This document shows positions 6,893-14,104 of a stretch of 20,766 nt of DNA, one piece after another. The DNA is taken from assembly GCA_903944295.1 (NCBI GenBank), contig CAJARA010000007.1:1-20766 (forward strand), read 5' to 3'. A program made the position numbers and the translations under genes. The notes beneath the pieces were generated by a model. The model ran no database searches. It was not told the DNA's origin and saw only the letters and a program-made list of their open reading frames with translations. Numbering within the stretch: position 1 is the first letter of the stretch; the number at the start of each line of letters is the position of its first letter. This DNA is from an uncultured Chloroflexota bacterium. GTDB lineage: Bacteria > Chloroflexota > Limnocylindria > Limnocylindrales > Limnocylindraceae.

Positions 6893-8064
6893 GTGGTGGC
6901 GACATGAACGAGCAGCGCATTGGTGGGACGACCGGACGCGCGCAGTTGCCGAACCGCACCACGCATATCACCGGCTGGGGGCATGAGGTGCCGTCCACGA
7001 TCTTGACGAATGCCGATCTTGAGAAGATCGTGGAGACGAGCGACGAATGGATTACCACGCGCACCGGAATTCGTGAGCGCCGCATTGCGGCGGAGGGTGA
7101 GACAACCGCCTCTATGGCATCCATCGCGGCGGCGCGCGCACTCGCCGTTGCTGGGATCAGGGCCGATGACGTTGATCTGATCGTGGTGGCAACGCTGACG
7201 CCAGATCATTTGATGCCGAGCACCGCGGTGCTGGTGAAGGGGGCGATCGGCAGCACGCGCGCCGCCGCCTTCGACCTCTCCGCCGCCTGCTCCGGTTTTG
7301 CGTATGCCTACGCGGTTGCACACGGCTTCATCACCGCAGGGCTCGGGCAACGTGCACTCGTCATTGGCGCGGAGACACTCTCGCGATCCGTTGATTGGAG
7401 CGATCGCTCAACGTGTGTTCTTTTTGGCGACGGCGCAGGTGCGATTGTTCTTGAGGCGCTCGAACTCCCTGCAGGACAGGAGGGGACAACGCGTCCAGGG
7501 ACGCTCAGCTTTGAACTCTCCGCCGATCCGAGCGGCGCCTATGCGCTCTGGATTCCAGGAGGCGCAGGTGACGAAGCCGATCCGCTGATCAAGATGGACG
7601 GCGCAAAAACATACGTCTACGCAACGCGCACCATGGCGGCGGTGGCAACCGCTGCAATTGAGCGCGCCGGCCTCACCCCGTCACAGGTGAACCTCGTGAT
7701 TCCGCATCAGGCGAACATCCGCATCATTGAACACGTCTCCAAGGCGATCGACTATCCGATGGATCAGATCTTCGTCAACCTTGATAAGTACGGGAACACC
7801 TCGGCGGCGAGCATCCCGATCGCCCTCTCTGAAGCTGTGGCCGCAGGGCGACTGAAGCCTGGAGATGTCTTCTGCACCGTGGCGTTCGGTGGCGGCTACA
7901 CCTCGGGCGCCTTTGTCACGCGCTGGGATGCCGATCCGGCACACGGCGCGCGTGCGGCGAGCGTTGACGCAAGCAAGATCGTCGTGGTTCGCCCCGAGGG
8001 TGGGGCCAAGGTGGATGTGGTCCCTGCGGCGCTTCGTGCGCACCTGGACGGACGCCGTCGCTAA
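6889..8064 (+). CDS. fabH: 3-oxoacyl-ACP synthase III (KAS III) FabH
   Basis: FabH starts fatty acid synthesis by condensing an acyl-CoA primer with malonyl-ACP. The triad is complete: C134 in FDLSAACSGFAYAYAVA, H273 in VIPHQANIRII, and N303 in LDKYGNTSAASIP. The N-terminal ITGWGHEVPSTILTN and the segment DEWITTRTGIRERR are typical. At 391 residues it is longer than the usual 310-330. About 20 residues are added at the N-terminus and about 45 at the C-terminus after the normal end at FGGGYTSGAFVTRWD; that tail contains VVVRPEGG and ends in an Arg cluster. The ATG at 6889 overlaps the accB stop (ATGA). An in-frame ATG at 6904 is an alternative that would trim 5 residues. A 54-base gap follows before fabG. 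Confidence 0.95.
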   Translation: MSGGDMNEQRIGGTTGRAQLPNRTTHITGWGHEVPSTILTNADLEKIVETSDEWITTRTGIRERRIAAEGETTASMASIAAARALAVAGIRADDVDLIVVATLTPDHLMPSTAVLVKGAIGSTRAAAFDLSAACSGFAYAYAVAHGFITAGLGQRALVIGAETLSRSVDWSDRSTCVLFGDGAGAIVLEALELPAGQEGTTRPGTLSFELSADPSGAYALWIPGGAGDEADPLIKMDGAKTYVYATRTMAAVATAAIERAGLTPSQVNLVIPHQANIRIIEHVSKAIDYPMDQIFVNLDKYGNTSAASIPIALSEAVAAGRLKPGDVFCTVAFGGGYTSGAFVTRWDADPAHGARAASVDASKIVVVRPEGGAKVDVVPAALRAHLDGRRR

Positions 8065-8107
8065 GAGCAAACTGATCGGGAACAGTACGCTGATCAACAT
8101 CAGCACG

Positions 8108-8114
8108 AAGGAGG
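8108..8114 (+). promoter_or_regulatory. Strong ribosome binding site of fabG
   Basis: AAGGAGG lies 4 bases before the ATG at 8119. It is one of the strongest Shine-Dalgarno matches in the operon and fits fabG being the one fatty-acid gene here that does not overlap its upstream neighbour closely. Confidence 0.75.
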
Positions 8115-8118
8115 CGGC

Positions 8119-8868
8119 ATGTTTGAACTGAACGGATATTCGGCAATTGTCACGGGCGGCGCACGCGGCATTGGTCGCGCCATTGCGCTCGCACTCGCCG
8201 ACGCTGGCGCCGACGTGCTGATCACCTACAAGGGGAACACCGCCGCCGCCGACGCCGTGATCGCTGAGATCGCCGCGAAGGGGCGCAAGGGGATCGCCCT
8301 GCAGGCTGACGCCGCCGATCCAGATGCTGCCGTTGCGGTGGTCGCCAAGGCGATTGAGGCCTTCGGCAAGGTTGATCTGCTCGTGAACAACGCGGGGATC
8401 ACCCGCGACACGCTGATCCTGCGCATGACGCCAGAGCAGTGGCGCGAAGTGATCGACACGAATCTCTCTGGCGCCTTCTATATGACGAAGGCGGCGGTGA
8501 AGGAGATGCTGCGCGCCAAGAGCGGCCGCATCATCAACATCACGAGCGTCTCCGGTCAGGCGGGGAATGCCGGCCAGGCGAACTACAGCTCGGCGAAGGC
8601 GGGGATGATCGGCCTCACCAAGGCCACCGCGCGCGAGGTTGCGAGCCGCGGCATCACCGTGAACGCCGTAGCACCAGGCTTCATCACGACCGAACTCACC
8701 GCCGACCTCCCAGATGCCATCAAAGACGGCGTGAAGGCGCAGACGCCGCTCGGCAGGTTCGGCGAACCGCATGAGATCGCCGCCGCGGTGATCTATCTCG
8801 CATCGCGTGAGGCTTCGTACGTCACTGGCCAGGTGCTGGGGGTGGATGGCGGCCTGGTGATGATGTGA
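8119..8868 (+). CDS. fabG: 3-oxoacyl-ACP reductase FabG (SDR family)
   Basis: This NADPH-dependent reductase converts 3-oxoacyl-ACP to (3R)-hydroxyacyl-ACP. The 249 residues match classical FabG. The Rossmann glycine motif TGGARGIG is at 12-19, and NNAG is at 90-93 followed by ITRDTLILRM. The catalytic residues are N115, S143 (NITSVSGQAGNAGQ), Y156 and K160 (YSSAK). APGFITTELT and the C-terminal YVTGQVLGVDGGLVMM are characteristic. It has its own strong ribosome site after a 54-base gap. Its stop overlaps the start of the LCP-family gene (GTGA), so the envelope gene is probably translated from the same message. Confidence 0.96.
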   Translation: MFELNGYSAIVTGGARGIGRAIALALADAGADVLITYKGNTAAADAVIAEIAAKGRKGIALQADAADPDAAVAVVAKAIEAFGKVDLLVNNAGITRDTLILRMTPEQWREVIDTNLSGAFYMTKAAVKEMLRAKSGRIINITSVSGQAGNAGQANYSSAKAGMIGLTKATAREVASRGITVNAVAPGFITTELTADLPDAIKDGVKAQTPLGRFGEPHEIAAAVIYLASREASYVTGQVLGVDGGLVMM

Positions 8869-10385
8869 CGCCCGCGGGACACCGCGGCGCGTCATACGCA
8901 GCAGCGCTCGCACTCCTCGCCGGGATCACGTTTTCCACCGCCACCTGGTCTGGCCTTGGGCCGCTCGCCGTCAAAACGCAGGCTGCGCGCGCCGCAGAGG
9001 GTGTGGCAGAGGCTACGAAACTTGATCCATCACTCCTCGGCAGCGATGGTCGCTACACGCTCCTCTTCTTAGGGAGCGATAAGCGCTGTCGCAAGATGTA
9101 CTCACCGCTCGGCGCGGAGCGCTGCAGCAGCCTTGAGCCGAAGGTGGCAGCGGCGAGCGTTGACGGTGCACCGGCGAGCGCCCTCTATCCGTACATCTGG
9201 TCACCCGCCGCCGATGCGAAGCTTGATGCACCGCGCAACCGTGCTGGCACCGAGCGGACCGACGTGATGACCCTCCTCACGGTGAACCCGGAAACGGGTG
9301 AGTCGGCGGCGCTGAGCATCCCGCGCGACATGGCGAATTTCCCGCTGAAGCCCTCACTCTCACGCGACTTCTGCCGTCCTGGTCGGACACGCTTTAACCG
9401 AAAAGTGAATGCGCTCTTTGTCTATGCACAGCTCTGCATGAAGGAGACACCGAAGCTGCGCGCATGGGAGCGCTCCTCGCTCGCCGCAGAGAAAGTCCGT
9501 GAGAACCTTGCCTACGCGTTCAACATTGAGATTGACGACTGGGTGCTCACCACCTTCGGCACCGCCGATATCCTCGGCGCTACACTCGATACGCTCGCCC
9601 CTGGTCCAACACTCGTCCATCTCGACGACAAGAGCCGCTTCGCCTCCTGTCGGACGAACCGCCTTCGCACGGGGAGCGAGATGAGTTACGACGACGCCAA
9701 CATCTCGTCGAACGCGAAGTACGGCGATCTCCTCTTCTTGCGACCAGGGAGCGTTGACCGGCTCGGCAGACGCTCAGGCTGGTATCACGCCAACTGCCGT
9801 GAGCCAGAGAGCAACGCAACGGTGCGCAGCACGAGTCCGAACTTCATTGCCGACTCTTGCCCTGTCATCGGCGCCTCTGCTGACGGCTGCATCTTTGATG
9901 TGCCGAGCAACTTATGGACCGGCTTCGCGCGCGCGCGAAAGTACGACGGCGATACGAACCGCATCCGTCGCGCGCAGCGCATCCTCTCAGCGATCACGCT
10001 CCGTGTAGTTGATGCGGGAGTTGAGGTTGCGAGCGCACTCGCCGCACTCGCCACCATGCGTTGGTACGCGTGGGCAGATCGCAACGCGGCGGGGGTGGTG
10101 AAAGACTGGAATCTTGGGCCGGCACTGGTGCGTAGCAGCATCGCACCTGCTGACGTGTCAACGATCTTCAGTTACGTAGCAGCGGCGAAAGACGAACTTG
10201 CTGCAGGGCCCGATGCGCCTGAGGGGTGGCGCTCGATGCTGCTTCTTGGTCAGCGCGTCACGCTGCCGAGCGGTACGCAGTGCCGCATCGCTACCGCATC
10301 ACTCTTTGGGGCAGACACGTTCACCAGTCGCCTCGCCTGCACGCGCGCCTGGGTCGCAACAGGATTTGGGGCGGTCGCGCCCTAG
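8865..10385 (+). CDS. LytR-CpsA-Psr (LCP) family protein, Cys-rich and secreted/anchored
   Basis: LCP enzymes transfer polyprenyl-linked glycopolymers to peptidoglycan or other envelope acceptors outside the membrane. The 506-residue protein starts with a signal peptide or membrane anchor (hydrophobic about 11-30). The LCP core shows YTLLFLGSDKR (64-74), RTDVMTLLTVNPETG (131-145), SIPRDM (151-156; R154, D155), RFNRKVNALFVYA (176-188), IEIDDWVLTTF, and late RARKYDGDTNRIRRAQRIL (357-374). Long inserts separate the core motifs, and ten cysteines (75, 87, 170, 191, 262, 311, 332, 342, 473, 492) suggest disulfides. A C-terminal domain after about residue 400 is unassigned. The GTG start overlaps the fabG stop by 4 bases. 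It is converging with the next gene, ten bases away. The acceptor polymer is not predictable. Confidence 0.8.
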   Translation: MTPAGHRGASYAAALALLAGITFSTATWSGLGPLAVKTQAARAAEGVAEATKLDPSLLGSDGRYTLLFLGSDKRCRKMYSPLGAERCSSLEPKVAAASVDGAPASALYPYIWSPAADAKLDAPRNRAGTERTDVMTLLTVNPETGESAALSIPRDMANFPLKPSLSRDFCRPGRTRFNRKVNALFVYAQLCMKETPKLRAWERSSLAAEKVRENLAYAFNIEIDDWVLTTFGTADILGATLDTLAPGPTLVHLDDKSRFASCRTNRLRTGSEMSYDDANISSNAKYGDLLFLRPGSVDRLGRRSGWYHANCREPESNATVRSTSPNFIADSCPVIGASADGCIFDVPSNLWTGFARARKYDGDTNRIRRAQRILSAITLRVVDAGVEVASALAALATMRWYAWADRNAAGVVKDWNLGPALVRSSIAPADVSTIFSYVAAAKDELAAGPDAPEGWRSMLLLGQRVTLPSGTQCRIATASLFGADTFTSRLACTRAWVATGFGAVAP

Positions 10386-10395
10386 GTTTGGCGCT

Positions 10396-11736
10396 CTAGT
10401 TCGCGAGGCCGAGCAGGTTCGCCACGAGCACCAGCACGTTCAGCACTCCTAAGAGCCCCACAGCACCCCAGCCAGTAAGGCGCAGCCATCGTGGGCTCGC
10501 ATGCTCGCCGAGGAGCGCCTTGCTGCTGGCGAGGCTGACGATGAAGGCGAGCACGATGGGGAGGAAGAGGCCCTGCAGGTACTGGCTCCCCACGATCGCG
10601 CCGATCGGGTCGAGTCCGGGGATCATCACCACGCCCGCACCCACCACCAAGATGGCGGTGAAGATGCCGTAGAAGATCGGCGCCTCATGCAGCTTGCGAT
10701 CAACGCCCGACTCAAAGCCGAACGCTTCGCTCAGCGCGAAGGCGGTGGTGAGCGGCATGATCGCCATCGCCAAGAGGCTCGCACCGAACAGCCCAGCGCC
10801 AAACAGGATGGTGGCGAAGGAGCCGGCGAGTGGCTCGAGTGCAATCGCCGCCTCTGCGGCGGAGCTGATTGCCTTCCCGCTCCCGGCGAGTGCGACCGCC
10901 GTGGCAATCACAATGCAGACCGCGATGAAGTTGGTCCAGATTGAACCGAGGATCGCATCGGCGCGCGCCGCACCGAGCTCCTCAACGCCGATCTCCTTCT
11001 CCGCAACCGCAGACTGCAGGTAGAACTGCATGTATGGGGTGACGGTGGTACCGACCACGGCGATCAGGAGGAGCGCCTCGGCGCCAGAGATGCCGCCGAG
11101 ATCTGGCGAGGTGATGGATGCGGCGACCTCCGCCCAGTTTGGATTTGATAGCAGTGCGGCGGCGATGTAGGCCAAGAAGACGGCGGTGAGTGAAAGGAAG
11201 ATGCGCTCCACGCTGCGATACGACCCCATCACCACGAGCAGCCAGACAGTGAGCGCGGCGAGCGGCGCCGTCACAAGGATCGGCACGCCGAAGATTGCGA
11301 GCGCCGACGATGCGCCTGCAACATTGGCGACCGTGTTGGCGAGGTTAGCGACGAGAAGCACGATCATGGCGAAGAGGGTCCAACGCACGCCGAAGCGCTC
11401 GCGGATCAGGTCGGTGAGCCCTTGTCCTGTCACCACGCCGAGGCGGGCAACCGACTCCTGGACGAGCGCAAGTAGGAGCGCCGTGAACGGGAGGATCCAG
11501 AGGAAGCGGAGCCCAGTAGAGGAGCCGAGTGTTGCGTAGGTGGTGATGCCACCCGCATCATTGCCGGCGACTCCGGCGATAAGGCCAGGTCCAACTACGG
11601 CGAGGAAGGCGAGCGGTCCGCGTCGACCGCGGAAGGTTTCGCGAAGGCGCAGGAACGGGAGGGCGCCGAGTGATGCGAAGCGTCGCGGCGCACCGCGTCC
11701 GAGTTCGAGTGGTGCAACGCTGCGGCGGTCAGCCAT
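10396..11736 (-). CDS. Nramp-family divalent metal transporter, probably of the Nramp-related Mg2+ type
   Basis: This polytopic membrane protein (446 residues, about 11 membrane segments) belongs to the SLC11/Nramp family. TM1 holds VVGPGLIAGVAGNDAGG, where the canonical DPGN reads D60-A-G-G63. TM6 holds VVGTTVTPYMQFYLQS, where MPH reads T233-P-Y235. Keeping the Asp while losing the Asn, Met and His fits, as I recall the family, Nramp-related magnesium transporters rather than Mn/Fe carriers. The gene directly follows, on the same strand, an MgtE-N/CBS sensor-like gene. I chose the ATG at 11736, which overlaps that gene by 8 bases, over an in-frame ATG at 11874 that would overlap by about 146 bases and add a non-conserved basic leader. 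Family confidence is high; substrate confidence is moderate. Confidence 0.85.
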   Translation of the reverse strand: MADRRSVAPLELGRGAPRRFASLGALPFLRLRETFRGRRGPLAFLAVVGPGLIAGVAGNDAGGITTYATLGSSTGLRFLWILPFTALLLALVQESVARLGVVTGQGLTDLIRERFGVRWTLFAMIVLLVANLANTVANVAGASSALAIFGVPILVTAPLAALTVWLLVVMGSYRSVERIFLSLTAVFLAYIAAALLSNPNWAEVAASITSPDLGGISGAEALLLIAVVGTTVTPYMQFYLQSAVAEKEIGVEELGAARADAILGSIWTNFIAVCIVIATAVALAGSGKAISSAAEAAIALEPLAGSFATILFGAGLFGASLLAMAIMPLTTAFALSEAFGFESGVDRKLHEAPIFYGIFTAILVVGAGVVMIPGLDPIGAIVGSQYLQGLFLPIVLAFIVSLASSKALLGEHASPRWLRLTGWGAVGLLGVLNVLVLVANLLGLAN

Positions 11737-13048
11737 TGTTCTTGCTGCGCGTCGCTGACTTCGACTTTCGCTTTGCGGCAACGGCGGCGATGCTCCCTTC
11801 ACGCAGGCGGCGTGGCATCTCGCGGCGCCACTCCTCTGGGAGGACGTCCCAGAGTGCATCGGATGCGGTGACAACGCCCATCAGGCGTCGCTTCTCATCG
11901 ACTACAGGCACGGCTACAAGGCCGTAGCGGGTGACGACGCGCGCCACCTCTTCGGCGTGCGCGAGTAGCTCTACCGCAACGGGTTCGTCTTCCATCAGCT
12001 CGCTCACCTTGGTGCTTGGGTTGGCAAGGATCAGGTCGCGCAGCGTCACCTCGCCGAGAAGGTGTCGCTTCGCATCCACTACGTAGACGGCGAAGGCAAC
12101 GTCGGCATCTGGTTGCAGGCGACGAATGGAGGCGAGCGCCTGTGCAACCGTTGCGGTTGGGCGCAGTGCAACATGCTCAGTGGTCATGATGCCGCCGGCG
12201 CTCATCTCTGGATGCGCGAGCAGCTCCTTCACATCTTCACGCTCCTCCTTTGCCATCAGGCGCAAGATTGCGGTGCGGCTCATCGGCGAAAGATCTGCAA
12301 CGGCGTCCGCCGCTTCGTCTGGGCTCATCTCTTCTAGGAGATCGGCGGCGCGCTCCGGCTCAAGGTCTTCAAGAAGATCGGTGCGCGTCTCTGGCTCCAA
12401 CTCTTCAAGCGCCTCAGCGGCAACCTCTTCGTCGAGCGAGTTGAAGATGTCGGCGCGGTCACGCGGCGTCAGCTGGTCGATGATCGTGGCGAGGTCGGCC
12501 GGATGCAGCTCAGAGAGGCCGGCGTGCGGCACCTTCAGGCGCATGCTCGCAATGGTGGAGCCGAGCGGGTCCACATCCTCCCAGTCGATGTATGAGGCGA
12601 CGCGCGAGCGTCCGCCAGAGAGTCGTTCGATCCAGTTGTCTGGGAGGCCGAGTCGGCGCAGGAGCCCCGCCGCGCCAACATCTACGGCAACGAGGCGCAT
12701 CGCCCCCTCAACGAAGTCGAGCAGCACGTCGTTGGCACGCACCACCTTACGGCCATCAATGTCGACGATCTGCTTATCCAGCAGGTCGCCCTTGAGGAGG
12801 ATCTCGTCCTTCCGCTTGCGGAAGCCGGTGATGTCGATGCGTTCGGTTGCAAGGCGCGCGCCGCTCGCGTCGAGTCGCTGCACGGAGCTCCATGGGAGGT
12901 AGATGCGTCGTCGCCCGGTACGCACCACAAGGCCGGTCACCGGTGGATGGCTCGTCCCAACCGCAACGATCAGGTCGTCAATCGAACCGATCGCGTCAGC
13001 GCTCCCGTCGCGCACGGGTCGTCCAATGAGTCGCGAGAGATGGAGCAT
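11729..13048 (-). CDS. Soluble PRC-barrel / MgtE N-domain / CBS-pair protein (magnesium sensor-like)
   Basis: The 439-residue protein has two PRC-barrel-like units. Residues 1-75 include LIGRPVRDGSADAIGSIDDL; residues 80-150 include LLDKQIVDIDGRKVVRANDV. An MgtE intracellular N-domain follows (about 178-285), with superhelical repeats such as LHPADLATIIDQL, LDEEVAAEALEELEPE and MSPDEAADAVADL. A CBS pair (about 286-405) ends in VPVVDEKRRLMGVVTASDAL, then a basic tail. In MgtE the N and CBS domains sense cytosolic Mg2+ and gate the channel. Here there is no transmembrane domain, so the sensor seems to be a separate protein. It most likely regulates the Nramp-type transporter encoded immediately downstream, with an 8-base overlap. 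Start: ATG at 13048 with GGAGGG 4 bases upstream. Confidence 0.88.
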   Translation of the reverse strand: MLHLSRLIGRPVRDGSADAIGSIDDLIVAVGTSHPPVTGLVVRTGRRRIYLPWSSVQRLDASGARLATERIDITGFRKRKDEILLKGDLLDKQIVDIDGRKVVRANDVLLDFVEGAMRLVAVDVGAAGLLRRLGLPDNWIERLSGGRSRVASYIDWEDVDPLGSTIASMRLKVPHAGLSELHPADLATIIDQLTPRDRADIFNSLDEEVAAEALEELEPETRTDLLEDLEPERAADLLEEMSPDEAADAVADLSPMSRTAILRLMAKEEREDVKELLAHPEMSAGGIMTTEHVALRPTATVAQALASIRRLQPDADVAFAVYVVDAKRHLLGEVTLRDLILANPSTKVSELMEDEPVAVELLAHAEEVARVVTRYGLVAVPVVDEKRRLMGVVTASDALWDVLPEEWRREMPRRLREGSIAAVAAKRKSKSATRSKNNG

Positions 13049-13052
13049 CGTG

Positions 13053-13058
13053 CCCTCC
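13053..13058 (-). promoter_or_regulatory. Ribosome binding site of the MgtE-N/CBS gene
   Basis: On the minus strand GGAGGG lies 4 bases before the ATG at 13048 and fixes that start. Confidence 0.6.
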
Positions 13059-13081
13059 GATGCTGGCTCCCGCCGGAGTCG

Positions 13082-13095
13082 GCAGGTTCACCTGC
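13082..13095. promoter_or_regulatory. Perfect inverted repeat, candidate operator in the divergent promoter region
   Basis: GCAGGT-TC-ACCTGC is a perfect 6-2-6 palindrome. It lies in the 102-base gap between the divergently transcribed sensor/transporter unit (- strand) and the membrane protein gene (+ strand). It abuts a possible minus-strand -10 element (TAGACT, 13101-13096), a sensible place for a repressor. No regulator is identified and one palindrome could occur by chance. Confidence 0.35.
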
Positions 13096-13101
13096 AGTCT
13101 A
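13096..13101 (-). promoter_or_regulatory. Possible -10 element for the MgtE-N/CBS-Nramp unit
   Basis: TAGACT on the minus strand fits a TAnnnT -10 element 47 bases before the start codon at 13048. I see no clear -35 partner, so this is a weak call. Confidence 0.25.
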
Positions 13102-13123
13102 CGCGGGGCAGCCCTCGGCGCGC

Positions 13124-13129
13124 TACCCT
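13124..13129 (+). promoter_or_regulatory. Possible -10 element before the membrane protein gene
   Basis: TACCCT lies 21 bases before the ATG at 13151. Similar TATCCT hexamers precede the genes at 14105 and 17397. There is no obvious -35 box. Confidence 0.3.
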
Positions 13130-13140
13130 GCCATGAGAAC

Positions 13141-13146
13141 GGAGGG
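13141..13146 (+). promoter_or_regulatory. Ribosome binding site of the membrane protein gene
   Basis: GGAGGG lies 4 bases before the ATG at 13151. A preceding in-frame ATG at 13133 runs into TAG at 13148-13150, so 13151 is the first usable ATG. Confidence 0.6.
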
Positions 13147-13150
13147 ATAG

Positions 13151-14035
13151 ATGAGCAGTCGACGCGGCGTACGACGCCTCACGGTGCAACAGCTTGCCGC
13201 CTTCGCCGATACAACGGCCGAGTTTGGCGAGACCGAACTCACCCGACCCTGGGCTGAGACCCTCATCGCCGTTGGTGTTGCCGCCGTGATCGCCCACTTC
13301 AGTGAAGGGGGCGCCACCGTCCTTGCCGGCGCCGCCGCCGCCGCCCTCGCCGCCGTTGGCGTCAACGCGGTGCGTCGCACTGACGACAGCGATCTTCAGC
13401 CGGGATCAGAGATCGTCCTTGCTGGACTCGTTGGCCTTGCAACAGCGGGCCTGGCGCGCATTGTCCCCACGGGAGTTGGCCTCATCCTGGTCATCGTGAT
13501 CGGCGCGCTCCTCTTGCGCGCGGTGGTGATCTGGGAGCTGCGCCTGCGCAGCCTCCCGAGCGGTGCAACGCGGCGCGATCGTGTTGGTGCCCTCGCCGTC
13601 TCCACGCTGATCCTCTTCGCCGCATCCATCGGTGTTGCGGCACTCGTCCCAGGGATCATCAGCGTCCCTGGGACGCCATCTGCGCGACCCGATGCTGTGG
13701 GGCCGTTCGCCGTCATTGCAACGGGGATTGGGAGCGCGATCGCCGCAGGGCTGCTGGCGGCGCGCATGGCGAGCCTGCGACGCGAGCGAACGAGCGGCAT
13801 CGTGCGCGATGCACTCGGCGCGGCACTCCTTAATGGCCTCGCCTCCGCCGCATTCGCCGCGTTTGGCGCGGCGCGACTCGCCGGCCCCGCCGGCCTCGCC
13901 GTCCTCTTCTACGCCCGTGAACTCTGGGCCGCCGCCCCAGAAGGGGAGCGGAGCGACCCTCGCCTCCTCCTCGAGATTGCCGCCCTTGTGATCGCAACCG
14001 CCGCAGCGGTGCTCTGGATCGGGGTCTCCCTCTAG
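13151..14035 (+). CDS. Uncharacterised polytopic membrane protein
   Basis: I do not recognise this 294-residue protein. After a short charged N-terminus (about 1-35, with ELTRPWAET) it is almost wholly hydrophobic. I count about eight likely membrane segments, near residues 37-52, 54-75, 86-104, 106-128, 145-170, 183-206, 221-245 and 270-293. Positive charges cluster in the loops LRLRSLPSGATRRDR and RMASLRRERT. There are no visible catalytic motifs, and Cys is absent. It has its own ribosome site and probably its own promoter, divergent from the magnesium-related unit and 69 bases before the TPR gene. The base composition resembles its neighbours, so recent transfer is not indicated. The function cannot be stated. 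Confidence 0.75.
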   Translation: MSSRRGVRRLTVQQLAAFADTTAEFGETELTRPWAETLIAVGVAAVIAHFSEGGATVLAGAAAAALAAVGVNAVRRTDDSDLQPGSEIVLAGLVGLATAGLARIVPTGVGLILVIVIGALLLRAVVIWELRLRSLPSGATRRDRVGALAVSTLILFAASIGVAALVPGIISVPGTPSARPDAVGPFAVIATGIGSAIAAGLLAARMASLRRERTSGIVRDALGAALLNGLASAAFAAFGAARLAGPAGLAVLFYARELWAAAPEGERSDPRLLLEIAALVIATAAAVLWIGVSL

Positions 14036-14043
14036 CGATCGGC

Positions 14044-14049
14044 TATCCT
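14044..14049 (+). promoter_or_regulatory. Possible -10 element before the TPR gene
   Basis: TATCCT lies in the 69-base gap upstream of the start at 14105. It resembles the elements at 13124 and 17331. No -35 box is evident. Confidence 0.3.
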
Positions 14050-14092
14050 TCCCGAACGGCGCAGCGCCCGAATCCACAGCGCGCCCTTAATG

Positions 14093-14101
14093 AAGGAGGA
14101 G
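14093..14101 (+). promoter_or_regulatory. Ribosome binding site that decides the TPR gene start
   Basis: AAGGAGGAG lies 3 bases before the GTG at 14105. An ATG at 14090 is in frame, but the site would then fall inside the coding region, so the GTG is preferred. Confidence 0.65.
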
Positions 14102-14104
14102 AAC

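Noticed and set aside
7681..8913. Long minus-strand open frame (410 codons) opposite fabH and fabG
   Set aside because: It is fully antisense to two well-supported fatty-acid genes, has an Arg/His-rich composition typical of shadows in GC-rich DNA, and has no recognisable motif.
10386..10395. Search for a bidirectional terminator between the converging LCP and Nramp genes
   Set aside because: Only ten bases separate the stops and I see no stem-loop with a T tract there or in the immediate gene ends.
13133..13150. Five-codon leader frame (MRTEG, stop) directly abutting the membrane protein start
   Set aside because: It overlaps the ribosome site of the next gene and is too short to separate from chance; no attenuation structure is visible.
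14057..14070. GC-rich inverted repeat (GGCGC-A-GCGCC) before the TPR gene
   Set aside because: The loop is too short for a normal hairpin, no T tract follows, and such repeats are common by chance in this composition.
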